NCBI GenBank assembly: GCA_046309815.1
Contig: JBKCOJ010000014.1
Location: 58,530 to 122,529, forward strand
Direction of reading: 5' to 3'
DNA from: CAITNM01 sp021298215
GTDB taxonomy: Bacteria > Pseudomonadota > Alphaproteobacteria > Paracaedibacterales > CAITNM01
DNA length: 64,000 nucleotides
Numbering within the stretch: position 1 is the first letter of the stretch; every line of letters begins with the position of its first letter. A model generated the notes under the pieces. That model ran no database searches. It was not told the DNA's origin and saw nothing but the letters and a program-made list of their open reading frames with translations. The translations under genes were made by a program, and so were the position numbers. Positions 25,286 to 34,333 of this stretch are shown here, one piece after another.

Positions 25286-26659
25286 TTAGCTCATTTTTCT
25301 ATCTTTTCTTCCTAATAATTTCGGTAGAGAAAACATTTTAGAAAATGTGCCACTTAGTGGAGATGAAGTTAATGAATCAGGCTCTATATTTCCACCTATT
25401 TCTACAGAAGAAGCTAATGAACCGGACGCCTCGATTTCCTTTATATCAGGTAAAATAAAGTGCACCTTCTTTTTGCCATCTTTCTCGTTTATTACTTTTG
25501 AGTTAGCAGAACCATTTTTATCATGCGGCTGTTCTTCTTCCTCTTGTCTTTTTTGCTCTATTGCAGCTAAACGTTGTTTTTCACGTGCTTCTCGCCTTAT
25601 TCTTTTTTGCTCTTGTTTTAACCTCAATTGTTCCTGCCTTAAAACTGATTGCTGTTTTCGTTTAAAGTTTGGATCGCTCTCTGATGTTAAAGGTCCATAA
25701 TAATAGCACTCGTAATAGCGCCTTTCTCTGCCCTGCCCATCAATTTGTGATCTTCCTTGTGTGGTATAAGCAGGATATTCCGCAAAAGAAATATGACCGG
25801 TTTCAGCTAATCTCATCACAAATTCATAATAGGACTGCTGGTAATGCAAACATAACATTGTGCCATCAGGACGGTATAATGGAACAACCTTATGGTGTGC
25901 TTTTAGTTCACCATTTTCTCTGTAGTACAATATATCATCATACTCGTTTCGTAATGTGATCCCTCTTTTCCCATGCTTTATTGTTCTGCATTCACCATAA
26001 AAATAGAGATTAACCACTGTATGCTCACCTTCGCATTCAGAGAAAATCTTACGTGTTTGTCTTATAGGCGGGTTATAAACTTTGGCAAAAATAAGCTCAG
26101 CAAGGAAATCATTACGTGAGGAATGAACTTTAAGACGTAATGGGTACTCCAGAGCCTTGCCTCGATATTGGCTTATATATATTTCATTGCTTGGATTTTT
26201 ATAGTGACTGAATTCATCTTCGCTTTGATTAAAAACAAAATTAGGCGCGATTCTTACACCATACTCATCATGGTGAACAATGTAGTGTCCTTCAAAAATG
26301 GGAAAATCATCTTCCCATTTTGGCATATCAGCCCACCATTCTTCCGCTTTTTTTCGCATCCCAGACCAAAATACTTTTTGTCTTTCATGATATTCATTTA
26401 ACTTCCCATTATATTCTTCTAATTTTTTTTCATATTCTGCTGCTACTGCTTGAGCTTTTGTTGTTTCTTCTGCTTCTTCTTGAGCTTTTGTTGTTTCTTC
26501 ATGGGGCATTCTCAGCCAGTATTCATTTCTTATTTTTGACCTTTCTAGAGTTGCAAAGGCTCTTTGAGGGTATCTAGGTTTTTCAGGTTCAATTAAAGCT
26601 TCAACAATCGCTGAGTAAATATGGAGAGCACTAAAAAGAACAAAAAGGATTTTTTTCAT
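25286..26659 (-). CDS. Secreted paralog (family A), intact copy
   Basis: A 457-aa protein with a signal peptide (MKKILFVLFSALHIYSAIVEA). A Glu/Lys-rich coiled-coil with an internal ETTKAQ duplication covers about residues 50-105. The family core (about 110-325) reads WWADMPKWEDDF, PLRLKVHSSRNDFLAELI, MRLAETGHISFAEYPAYTTQ and RRYYECYYYGPL. A second basic coiled-coil (RRREAREKQRL-like, about 335-375) and a Ser-rich tail ending LPKLLGRKDRKMS follow. This is the only copy of the three-gene tandem family with an unbroken frame. I do not recognise the core as a known domain. Signal peptide plus coiled-coils suggests an exported binding protein. Confidence 0.8.
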   Translation of the reverse strand: MKKILFVLFSALHIYSAIVEALIEPEKPRYPQRAFATLERSKIRNEYWLRMPHEETTKAQEEAEETTKAQAVAAEYEKKLEEYNGKLNEYHERQKVFWSGMRKKAEEWWADMPKWEDDFPIFEGHYIVHHDEYGVRIAPNFVFNQSEDEFSHYKNPSNEIYISQYRGKALEYPLRLKVHSSRNDFLAELIFAKVYNPPIRQTRKIFSECEGEHTVVNLYFYGECRTIKHGKRGITLRNEYDDILYYRENGELKAHHKVVPLYRPDGTMLCLHYQQSYYEFVMRLAETGHISFAEYPAYTTQGRSQIDGQGRERRYYECYYYGPLTSESDPNFKRKQQSVLRQEQLRLKQEQKRIRREAREKQRLAAIEQKRQEEEEQPHDKNGSANSKVINEKDGKKKVHFILPDIKEIEASGSLASSVEIGGNIEPDSLTSSPLSGTFSKMFSLPKLLGRKDRKMS

Positions 26660-26781
26660 AGAATTTTCTTACGTTTAAATGATGATATAAAAAATTAAAG
26701 GATGACCTATAGCACAAAATGCGGCTCCGCACAATTAAACAAAATGAACTGCAATGAAAAGATGCTTTTCTTCTGTGTGCT

Positions 26782-27991
26782 TTAGCTAGCATCCCTCACT
26801 ATTTCCCTTTTAAATGAAAATATTTTGGAGAAATAGTGAGTCCTATTTTGTTGTTTTTCTGAAGGAGCTTCTAAATTTTCTTTACACTCTCCTTCAGCAT
26901 TTGTTTGACTATGATTACCAGAAATCTGTAAGCTAAGCTGTTGCATCCTTTCTTCTTGTTTCTTTTTCTCAAACTCTTCCACCAAACGACTTTGGCGATC
27001 TTCTCGTTTCATTTTTCTTTGTTCTTGCCGTGCTTTTGACAGCTGTTCCTTTATAAACAGAGGGCTTTCTTCTTCTCTAAGCGGTCCATAATAATAACAT
27101 TCATAATAACGTCGCACTTCCATGCCCTTGCTATCAATTTCTATCCTTGCTTGAATCGTATGAGCCGGATAGTTTGCAAAGCCAATGTGTCCCGTTTCAA
27201 TTAATCTCATCATAAATTCATAATAAGATAGTCGGTAATGCAAATATATTTTTTTTCCGTCAGGTCTAGTTAACCCAACTGAAGTAAGGGGTCGCATTAT
27301 TCGATCACTTAGATCATCTGATAAAACAATCCCTATTTTCTCTTCATGTTCTATGGATCTACATTCCACACATTTTTTTCCTGTTTTTTCTTCCACATCA
27401 AAAAAAAGATTACACACGGTATGGTGACCATGCCAATTGCCAGAGCTGTTATACATTTGCCTCTCTTCTTTGGTGCCCGTATAAAGCCCACTGCGTATAA
27501 GTTCGATAACAAAATCATCACGAGAAGAATGCCATTTAAGACGTAATGGATGCGTAAAAGGCTCTCCTCGCCAATGGGTTAAATATATTTCTTTGACCGG
27601 ATTCTGATACAGACTAATTTCGCCCTCAATATCATTTTGATCAAAAGCTTGCACCAGATTCGATATCATTCGTATACCATTTTTATCGTGATATATAGTT
27701 GCAGAGCCATTATCAATAGTAAAATCATCTTCCCAGACGGGCATGTCTTCCCACCATTTTTCAGCTGCTGTTTTTGTGGAATTCCAAAATTCTTCTACTT
27801 TTTCGTAATATTTTCTTGTTTTTTCAATGTGTTCTCTTTCTTCTTTCTCAAGAATTGCAGCCATTCCTGCCCTAAGCAGAGAGCGATTTACACCATAAAA
27901 ATTTTGCACAGGCCGTCTTATACTGAAAGCTTCAACAATTGCTGAATGAAGGTGCATCACACTAAAAAAAAATAAAAAAAATTGCTTTCAT
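26782..27991 (-). pseudogene. Secreted paralog (family A) with poly-T frameshift in the signal peptide
   Basis: The main frame (27960-26782) begins abruptly at MMHLHSAIVEAF. By analogy with the paralogs the true start is the ATG at 27991, preceded by TAAGAAAATTTT. From there the sequence reads MKAIFFIFF and then hits a stop after a run of nine T (27972-27964). Removing one T restores MKAIFFIFFSVMHLHSAIVEAF, a signal peptide matching the siblings. The body (392 aa) keeps the full core: WWEDMPVWEDDF, PLRLKWHSSRDDFVIELI, MRLIETGHIGFANYPAH and RRYYECYYYGPL. Either a slipped homopolymer switches the gene off, or the run is misread. Confidence 0.75.
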
Positions 27992-28135
27992 AAAATTTTC
28001 TTACACTGAGAACATGATATAAAAAATTAAAGAACGATATATAACATACGCGCTTATTTCACGCAACGCATACACAATTTAAAATCTCGACAATCGCGAG
28101 GTAATATCCTAAAAAGAGAAGATTAGGAGAATTTT

Positions 28136-29419
28136 ATGCGTTTAACACAGTACTTCTTACCCACTTTGAAAGAGACCCCAGCGGAAGCTCAGATATCTTC
28201 GCATCGTTTAATGCTGCGTGCTGGCTTAATTAATCAGACTACCTCTGGGATTTATACGTGGTTACCCATGGGTGAGAAAATTCTTAAACGCCTCGATCAA
28301 ATTGTAGCTGAAGAACAAGATCGGATTGGGTGCCATCGCATTACGATGCCTACTATTCAGCCGGCACATTTATGGCAAGAAAGTGGTCGATACGAGGACT
28401 ACGGCAAAGAAATGCTGCGCATTAAGGATCGCCATGAGCGAGAGATGCTTTATGGGCCAACCCATGAAGAGGTTGTTACGGATTTAGTACGCCAATATGT
28501 GAATAGTTACCGCCAATTGCCGTTATGTTTATACCAAATCCATTGGAAGTTCCGTGATGAAATTCGCCCCCGTTTTGGTGTGATGCGCGGACGTGAATTT
28601 TACATGAAAGATGCGTATTCTTTTGATCTTGATATGGAAAGTGCGCGCCGTTCATATGAAAAAATGTACAACGCCTATTTAAAAACGTTTGCACGAATGG
28701 GGCTAAGGGCAATTCCAATGCGTGCTGATAGTGGTGCGATTGGCGGTGATTTAAGTCATGAATTCCATGTGGTGGCGGATACGGGCGAAAGCGCTATTTA
28801 CTATGATAAGGCTTTTGAAAATATTACCGAAGCTGATTATTCTATGGAGAAATTGGGTAAGCTGTATGCAGTGAGTGATGAAAAGCATGATCCAAAAAAT
28901 TGCCCAATTTTAGAAGAACAACTTGTTTCAAGACGTGGTATTGAAGTTGGACACATTTTTTACTTTGGAACAAAGTATTCAAAATCAATGAACTTGAAGG
29001 TTTCAGGCCAAGATGGTAAACCAGTTTACCCTGAAATGGGATCGTATGGCATTGGTGTTTCACGACTGGTGGCAGCCATTATTGAAGCAAATCATGATGA
29101 GCATGGCATCATTTGGCCTGAGCAAGTGGCGCCTTTCCGCATAGGGCTTATTGATGCGAAAAATGATGCGCAAACGCAGGCTATTAGCGAGCAGTTGCAT
29201 GAGCGTTTAATCAATGCTGGCGTTAGCGTTTTGTATGATGACCGTAGTGAGCGCGCTGGTGTTAAATTTTCTGACATGGATTTAATTGGATTACCCTGGC
29301 ATGTGATTGTTGGTGGAAAAACCCTGACGAACGGGACGGTGGAAATTAAAAATCGCCGCACTGGTGAGCGAGAAGATTTGAGCTTAGATGCAGTTGTTAA
29401 TAGATTTGCCAAACAATAA
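28136..29419 (+). CDS. proS: Prolyl-tRNA synthetase (short alphaproteobacterial type)
   Basis: ProS charges tRNA-Pro. At 427 aa it is the short form without the roughly 180-residue editing insertion of E. coli ProS, as in many Alphaproteobacteria. Class II motifs are visible: LMLRAGLINQTTSGIYTWLPMG (motif 1 region), YQIHWKFRDEIRPRFGVMRGREFYMKDAYSF (motif 2), and GSYGIGVSRLVAAIIE (motif 3). The C-terminal anticodon-binding domain includes LINAGVSVLYDDRSERAGVKF and LIGLPWHVIVG. An aggag site precedes the ATG. Confidence 0.97.
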   Translation: MRLTQYFLPTLKETPAEAQISSHRLMLRAGLINQTTSGIYTWLPMGEKILKRLDQIVAEEQDRIGCHRITMPTIQPAHLWQESGRYEDYGKEMLRIKDRHEREMLYGPTHEEVVTDLVRQYVNSYRQLPLCLYQIHWKFRDEIRPRFGVMRGREFYMKDAYSFDLDMESARRSYEKMYNAYLKTFARMGLRAIPMRADSGAIGGDLSHEFHVVADTGESAIYYDKAFENITEADYSMEKLGKLYAVSDEKHDPKNCPILEEQLVSRRGIEVGHIFYFGTKYSKSMNLKVSGQDGKPVYPEMGSYGIGVSRLVAAIIEANHDEHGIIWPEQVAPFRIGLIDAKNDAQTQAISEQLHERLINAGVSVLYDDRSERAGVKFSDMDLIGLPWHVIVGGKTLTNGTVEIKNRRTGEREDLSLDAVVNRFAKQ

Positions 29420-29492
29420 AATTTTAGATAAAAGCAATAAATAGTTAACCATAAGTTCATTTTTTTATTGTATATTCAGGGCATATATCCAT

Positions 29493-32402
29493 ATGCCACT
29501 ATGTATGCGCTTTTTTGTTCTGTTTATCTTAGGAATTTTCTATAGCCTAACGGCTACAGAATCTCATCATGCAGACCATCAGCCTCAGCTAAGAGGCACT
29601 ATGCATACTTTCAAAACATTAATTAATGATGCCTACCATGAAGATTGGGACAAAGTACAACCAATACTTGAGGAATATCGCTGGGATGCATTTCCCGAAA
29701 AAACTAGAAATATTGTGCAAGTTATTAAGCGAGAAATGGAACGAGCTACAGCTAAATCAGCTACAGAAACTAAAGAAGAAAATCATGATCAACAAATTAT
29801 TGCTGCTGTACATGCCACATTTTTTTCGCCGGAGCAGGAACAACAACCTTCATCACTAGCTTTGGAGCAGCAGGTTGATGACTATTGCCAGCATTCACGA
29901 GTATATCATTTTGTGGATGATGAAGGGAAAAAGATTATTAAACAAGCACTATTGGCAAAAGGAAAAATGCCCGAAGTAGGCTATTTAAAAGAATGTGAAC
30001 ATTTCTTTTGGGATTGCAACGATAAGATACCTACTAGTAGAAGAAATGTTCAAAAAATTCTTAAAGCTTTATACAGCAATCCGTACTCTATGCATCCTCT
30101 TCAATGGAGTCAGTTTGAAGATTTTTGTGCCCCATATCGTCAACATAACGCTTTTGCAACGCCAATGGGTCCAGAAGTTATGGTTGATTGCTTACCAATT
30201 TATCTAATATACCTAAGTCCCAATTGGGAAACATTTATGGAATTTTGCAAACCTAACATGTACTCATCTCAATACGGCTATAGTAGACTTTTGACAATTA
30301 ATACTCTTCTACCAATCTATCAAGCATTTCATGGAGACTTGGAAGAGATAAATACATTTAAAAAATTTTGTAATTCAGTAGGGAATGAAATTTACGGATA
30401 TTATGATGAAAGAAATTTAGAATTATTATCAATTTATCAAAAATTTCATGATCAAGCCCGGCTCAAAGATGATTTAATTAATTTCTGTAGACCTTACTTG
30501 CAAGAAAAAGAGGGATACGCAAAAAAGCTCTATTTATCAGCGCCAGAAGAGCTTCAAAGCATAGGAGGTCTGAGGGTACTTTTGAAAGCATATGCTGCCT
30601 TCACAGATCCAATCGAAAGAGATGGGTTTATCAACTTCTGTACACAATATAAAACTGATCCTCTTAATCAAACGGACAAAATATCAGCACTTTTGTACGT
30701 TTATCAAACATTCACTGATCCAACTGAAAGACAACAATTTATCAACTTCTGCAGTGAATATGAAGCAAGTGAAGACTCATACGCAATGAGTAAACTTTTG
30801 CCCGTTTATCAAGCATTTCATGGAGACCCTATAAAATTAAAAGAATTTATAAGCTTTTGTAGTGAGCATGGCAAGACCACAGAATTACGTAAGTATCCAC
30901 GTGAGCTAGCAGCGGAAATGGCTGATCTTTTATCAATCTATCAAGCATTTCATGGAGACCCTATAAAATTAAAAGAATTTATGAATTTCTGCAGCCCATA
31001 TAACAGGTACAAGCACGCGGTCATAATGATCAAACTTCTACCGATTTACCAGTATTATCTGGATGATTTTGAACAATTTGTTAGCCGTCATGGCTGCGAT
31101 AAGACAAGATTAATTTCTACATACATTCCTCGTGCCTATTTACGTTATGAGCGTGCACTAGCAGCTTTGCAAACTCAGAACGATAGAACTTCAAGTTATG
31201 CATTATACGAAACAAAATTAAATGAACAGCTGCCTGTAATAAATCCAGCGGATCCACATATAGCACAAGTTAGAGGAATCCAAGCAACAGCGAATGCACA
31301 TGAGTTTGACCCATATTATCCGATAGATTATGCCTTATTAAAGGCATGGTGTAATGACCAAGAATATGCTCACGCTCCTGCTCAACAAGAACACGTCATT
31401 CACAATGGGGATCAGAGCCTAAACAATTATCAGACAAACCAAGAGGTTGCAGATTTCATTCGTTATTTAGATAAAATAGCTGCTGGTAATGAACCTATCA
31501 ACAAGATGCCACCAGCACGTGCTGTAAGTTTGGTTAAACAAATGTTAGGTCTAGAACCAAAAGCAGAAGATACTACAGGTAGATTTGCTCCATACTTAGG
31601 CCATTCGATGGATTATCGAAAGAATATCGGAGAGAATATTACTGGCGCTGATGGGAATACTTATGTAGTTGAAAGTGGCGACGAAGTGCTTGGTCGCGTC
31701 TGGTATTTCATGAAAATGCACGGAAAAAAACAAGTAAAAAAAGCATCCACAGGAACCACAACAATGGAGGCGATGAAAAAGGCATTAAAAGATGAAAAAG
31801 CTTATAAACGCTCTATTGTGTTGGCCATCCTTGATGCTGCTGAAGTCTTTGAAAGTGGAGCGGATACGCATTGCCAATCATGCATAACTGGCGAGCTGCT
31901 TAAAGCTATTGCTCCTTTACTACCAGGCTCAGCACTAAGACCACTTATCGCAGCACCCGAAGAGCTCCCTGCTCCAGTTGATCAACATGTTGAAGACCAA
32001 CAGCTTGAAGCTCGTATTGCTGCTGCACCGCGTCTGGCCGAGAGACTTTTCGTAAACATTAATCGCGAAGGAAGAGGAATAAACACAAATAGGTTATTTA
32101 ACCAGCGTAGTAATCCTGAGCTTTGGGAAATTTATCAAGCGTACTATGATGATTTCTATCAGCGCATACGTGATGAAAATGGTGACATTATTCAAGGTTT
32201 AAAACGCGATGCTCTGGGTAATTTGATCCTATATCACAAGAATGAGAATGGAAATATGGTTGCCCTACAAGTACTGGATCAACAAGGAAATCTTTTAGCC
32301 CCAGAAATCGTCTATGACCAAATGCAATTTCAACTACTCGAGCTAAACTTTACCGAACTGCTACGTAAAGAATTTGAAGAACAACGCGGCTTGAAGCATT
32401 AG
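29493..32402 (+). CDS. Large secreted protein with about eight FxxFC/IYQxFHGDP repeats
   Basis: A 969-aa protein with a signal peptide (MRFFVLFILGIFYSLTA when started at the second ATG, 29505). Residues about 208-530 hold roughly eight imperfect repeats of 36-50 residues, each with an FxxFC motif and an LLxIYQxFHGDP motif (FINFCSEYE, FISFCSEHG, LLPVYQAFHGDP, LLSIYQAFHGDP). Predicted helical, they may form a solenoid with one buried Cys per repeat. The unique C-terminal part contains HCQSCITGELLKAIAPLLPG and a late segment DENGDIIQGLKRDALGNLILYHKN. I recognise no known domain. It is inserted between proS and ftsH, and its size and export signal suggest a host-directed or surface protein. Confidence 0.8.
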   Translation: MPLCMRFFVLFILGIFYSLTATESHHADHQPQLRGTMHTFKTLINDAYHEDWDKVQPILEEYRWDAFPEKTRNIVQVIKREMERATAKSATETKEENHDQQIIAAVHATFFSPEQEQQPSSLALEQQVDDYCQHSRVYHFVDDEGKKIIKQALLAKGKMPEVGYLKECEHFFWDCNDKIPTSRRNVQKILKALYSNPYSMHPLQWSQFEDFCAPYRQHNAFATPMGPEVMVDCLPIYLIYLSPNWETFMEFCKPNMYSSQYGYSRLLTINTLLPIYQAFHGDLEEINTFKKFCNSVGNEIYGYYDERNLELLSIYQKFHDQARLKDDLINFCRPYLQEKEGYAKKLYLSAPEELQSIGGLRVLLKAYAAFTDPIERDGFINFCTQYKTDPLNQTDKISALLYVYQTFTDPTERQQFINFCSEYEASEDSYAMSKLLPVYQAFHGDPIKLKEFISFCSEHGKTTELRKYPRELAAEMADLLSIYQAFHGDPIKLKEFMNFCSPYNRYKHAVIMIKLLPIYQYYLDDFEQFVSRHGCDKTRLISTYIPRAYLRYERALAALQTQNDRTSSYALYETKLNEQLPVINPADPHIAQVRGIQATANAHEFDPYYPIDYALLKAWCNDQEYAHAPAQQEHVIHNGDQSLNNYQTNQEVADFIRYLDKIAAGNEPINKMPPARAVSLVKQMLGLEPKAEDTTGRFAPYLGHSMDYRKNIGENITGADGNTYVVESGDEVLGRVWYFMKMHGKKQVKKASTGTTTMEAMKKALKDEKAYKRSIVLAILDAAEVFESGADTHCQSCITGELLKAIAPLLPGSALRPLIAAPEELPAPVDQHVEDQQLEARIAAAPRLAERLFVNINREGRGINTNRLFNQRSNPELWEIYQAYYDDFYQRIRDENGDIIQGLKRDALGNLILYHKNENGNMVALQVLDQQGNLLAPEIVYDQMQFQLLELNFTELLRKEFEEQRGLKH
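30807..30982 (+). repeat. 44-bp perfect direct repeat inside the secreted repeat gene
   Basis: Positions 30807-30850 and 30939-30982 are identical over 44 bp and encode YQAFHGDPIKLKEF. The other repeat units diverge much more, so this pair is a recent duplication or gene-conversion event within the array. Confidence 0.85.
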
Positions 32403-32488
32403 GAAAAAGAAATGCTAAGTTTAATGGCATTTTCGAATTGTTTATGCTAGATTGGCATCAACTTACACCTGAATAAATTGAGGAAATT

Positions 32489-34333
32489 TTGCAGAATAAT
32501 TTTAAGAACTTTGGTGTTTTTGTGATCCTTTTTGCAACGGTTTTTATCCTGGCACAAATGTTCAGCGGGGGGCAATCTGGACACCATTCTACGCAAATCC
32601 CTTTTTCTGAATTTTTAAACGCCGTTAAGCACGATAAAATTAGTGACGTCACTATTGATGGCAACAACGTTCTTATTAAAGCAAAAGATGGCAGTTTCTA
32701 TACAACCTATGCACCGGATAAAACATCGTTAGTTCCAATTTTAGCTGACAAAGGTGTAACGTTTCAGGCCCTTCCACCTGAGCAAACCCATTGGTTGATT
32801 CAGCAACTTCTTTCATGGCTGCCGTTTTTGTTGTTTATTGGATTAATGGTATTTTCGTTACGCCAAATGCAAGCGGGAGGAAATAAAGCCATGGGGTTTG
32901 GCCGATCGAAAGCCAAACTTATGAATGAACAACAAAGCAAAATTACTTTTGCGGATGTGGCAGGCATAGACGAAGCAAAGGCTGAATTAGAAGAAATTGT
33001 GGACTACTTGAAAGAACCACAAAAGTTTCAAAAGCTTGGTGGAAAAATTCCAAAGGGTGTGCTGCTTGTTGGTCCTCCGGGAACTGGTAAAACATTGCTA
33101 GCAAAGGCTATTGCTGGTGAAGCTGGCGTTCCTTTCTTTTCTATCTCAGGTTCTGACTTTGTGGAAATGTTTGTGGGCGTTGGTGCAAGCCGTGTTCGCG
33201 ATATGTTTGAACAAGCAAAAAAGAATTCACCGTGCATTGTGTTCATTGATGAAATTGATGCGGTGGGACGTCATCGTGGTGTTGGCCTTGGCGGTGGTAA
33301 CGATGAGCGCGAACAAACGCTTAACCAATTGCTTGTGGAAATGGATGGTTTTGAAGAAAATCAAAGCGTGATTATTGTTGCCGCAACGAACCGCCCAGAT
33401 ATTTTAGACCCTGCGTTACTAAGGCCAGGACGTTTTGACAGGCGCGTTGATGTATCTAATCCTGATCTTAAGGGCAGAGAGCAAATTTTGTTGGTGCACA
33501 TTAAAAAAGTACCGTTAGCGAGTGATATTGATATTAAGGTTATTGCGAGAGGCACGCCGGGCTTTTCCGGTGCTGATTTGGCAAACTTAGTGAATGAAGC
33601 AGCGCTAATGGCCGCACGTCATAACAAGATTGCCGTGGGCATGCATGAGTTTGAGCAAGCTAAAGATAAGATTTTGATGGGTGCTGAGCGTCGTTCATTA
33701 ACGATGACAGAAGAAGAGCGCAAATTAACAGCATACCATGAAGGCGGCCATGCCATTGTTTCGTGCTACACAGAAGGTTCTTACCCTATTCATAAAGCGA
33801 CGATTATCCCACGAGGCAGAGCACTTGGAATGGTTATGCGTCTGCCGGAGCGTGATGATATTTCGTGGTCACGTCAAAAGCTTATTTCCGACCTAAAAGT
33901 TGGTATGGGTGGACGTATTGCGGAAGAACTGATTTTTGGCAGCGATAAAGTGACGACAGGAGCTTCTAATGACATTCAACGTGCTACCGAAATTGCCCGT
34001 CGCATGATTACGGAATGGGGACTAAGCGAAAAACTCGGCTTTCAATCTTATTCCACTGCTAGTGACCGCGAATTTACAAAGCCATATTCAGGCAAAACTG
34101 CGGAATTAATTGATGCCGAAGTAAAAACATTAATGGATACATGCTACAAAGAAACAGAGGCTTTACTGAAGAAGCATATTAAGAAGCTGCACTTGTTGGC
34201 AAACGCTTTACTAGAGCATGAAACGTTATCAGGAGAGGAAATTCAATCTTTGCTTGAAAAAGGTAAGATTGAGGAGCCTGGAAAAATTAAAAAACCACGT
34301 ATCCGTTCATCGGTTCCTTCTGTAAATGGCTAA
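32489..34333 (+). CDS. ftsH: ATP-dependent zinc metalloprotease FtsH
   Basis: FtsH is the membrane AAA+ protease that degrades sigma-32, LpxC and misfolded membrane proteins. The 614-aa protein has two N-terminal membrane segments (FGVFVILFATVFILAQMF and LLSWLPFLLFIGLMVFSL) flanking a periplasmic domain. The AAA module has Walker A GPPGTGKT (about residue 195), Walker B CIVFIDEIDAVG, and the SRH with NRPDILDPALLRPGRFDR. The protease domain has the zinc motif HEGGH (about residue 417). The start is TTG, chosen because of a TGAGGAA site 5 bp upstream. dnaG overlaps its end by 8 bp. Confidence 0.97.
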   Translation: MQNNFKNFGVFVILFATVFILAQMFSGGQSGHHSTQIPFSEFLNAVKHDKISDVTIDGNNVLIKAKDGSFYTTYAPDKTSLVPILADKGVTFQALPPEQTHWLIQQLLSWLPFLLFIGLMVFSLRQMQAGGNKAMGFGRSKAKLMNEQQSKITFADVAGIDEAKAELEEIVDYLKEPQKFQKLGGKIPKGVLLVGPPGTGKTLLAKAIAGEAGVPFFSISGSDFVEMFVGVGASRVRDMFEQAKKNSPCIVFIDEIDAVGRHRGVGLGGGNDEREQTLNQLLVEMDGFEENQSVIIVAATNRPDILDPALLRPGRFDRRVDVSNPDLKGREQILLVHIKKVPLASDIDIKVIARGTPGFSGADLANLVNEAALMAARHNKIAVGMHEFEQAKDKILMGAERRSLTMTEEERKLTAYHEGGHAIVSCYTEGSYPIHKATIIPRGRALGMVMRLPERDDISWSRQKLISDLKVGMGGRIAEELIFGSDKVTTGASNDIQRATEIARRMITEWGLSEKLGFQSYSTASDREFTKPYSGKTAELIDAEVKTLMDTCYKETEALLKKHIKKLHLLANALLEHETLSGEEIQSLLEKGKIEEPGKIKKPRIRSSVPSVNG

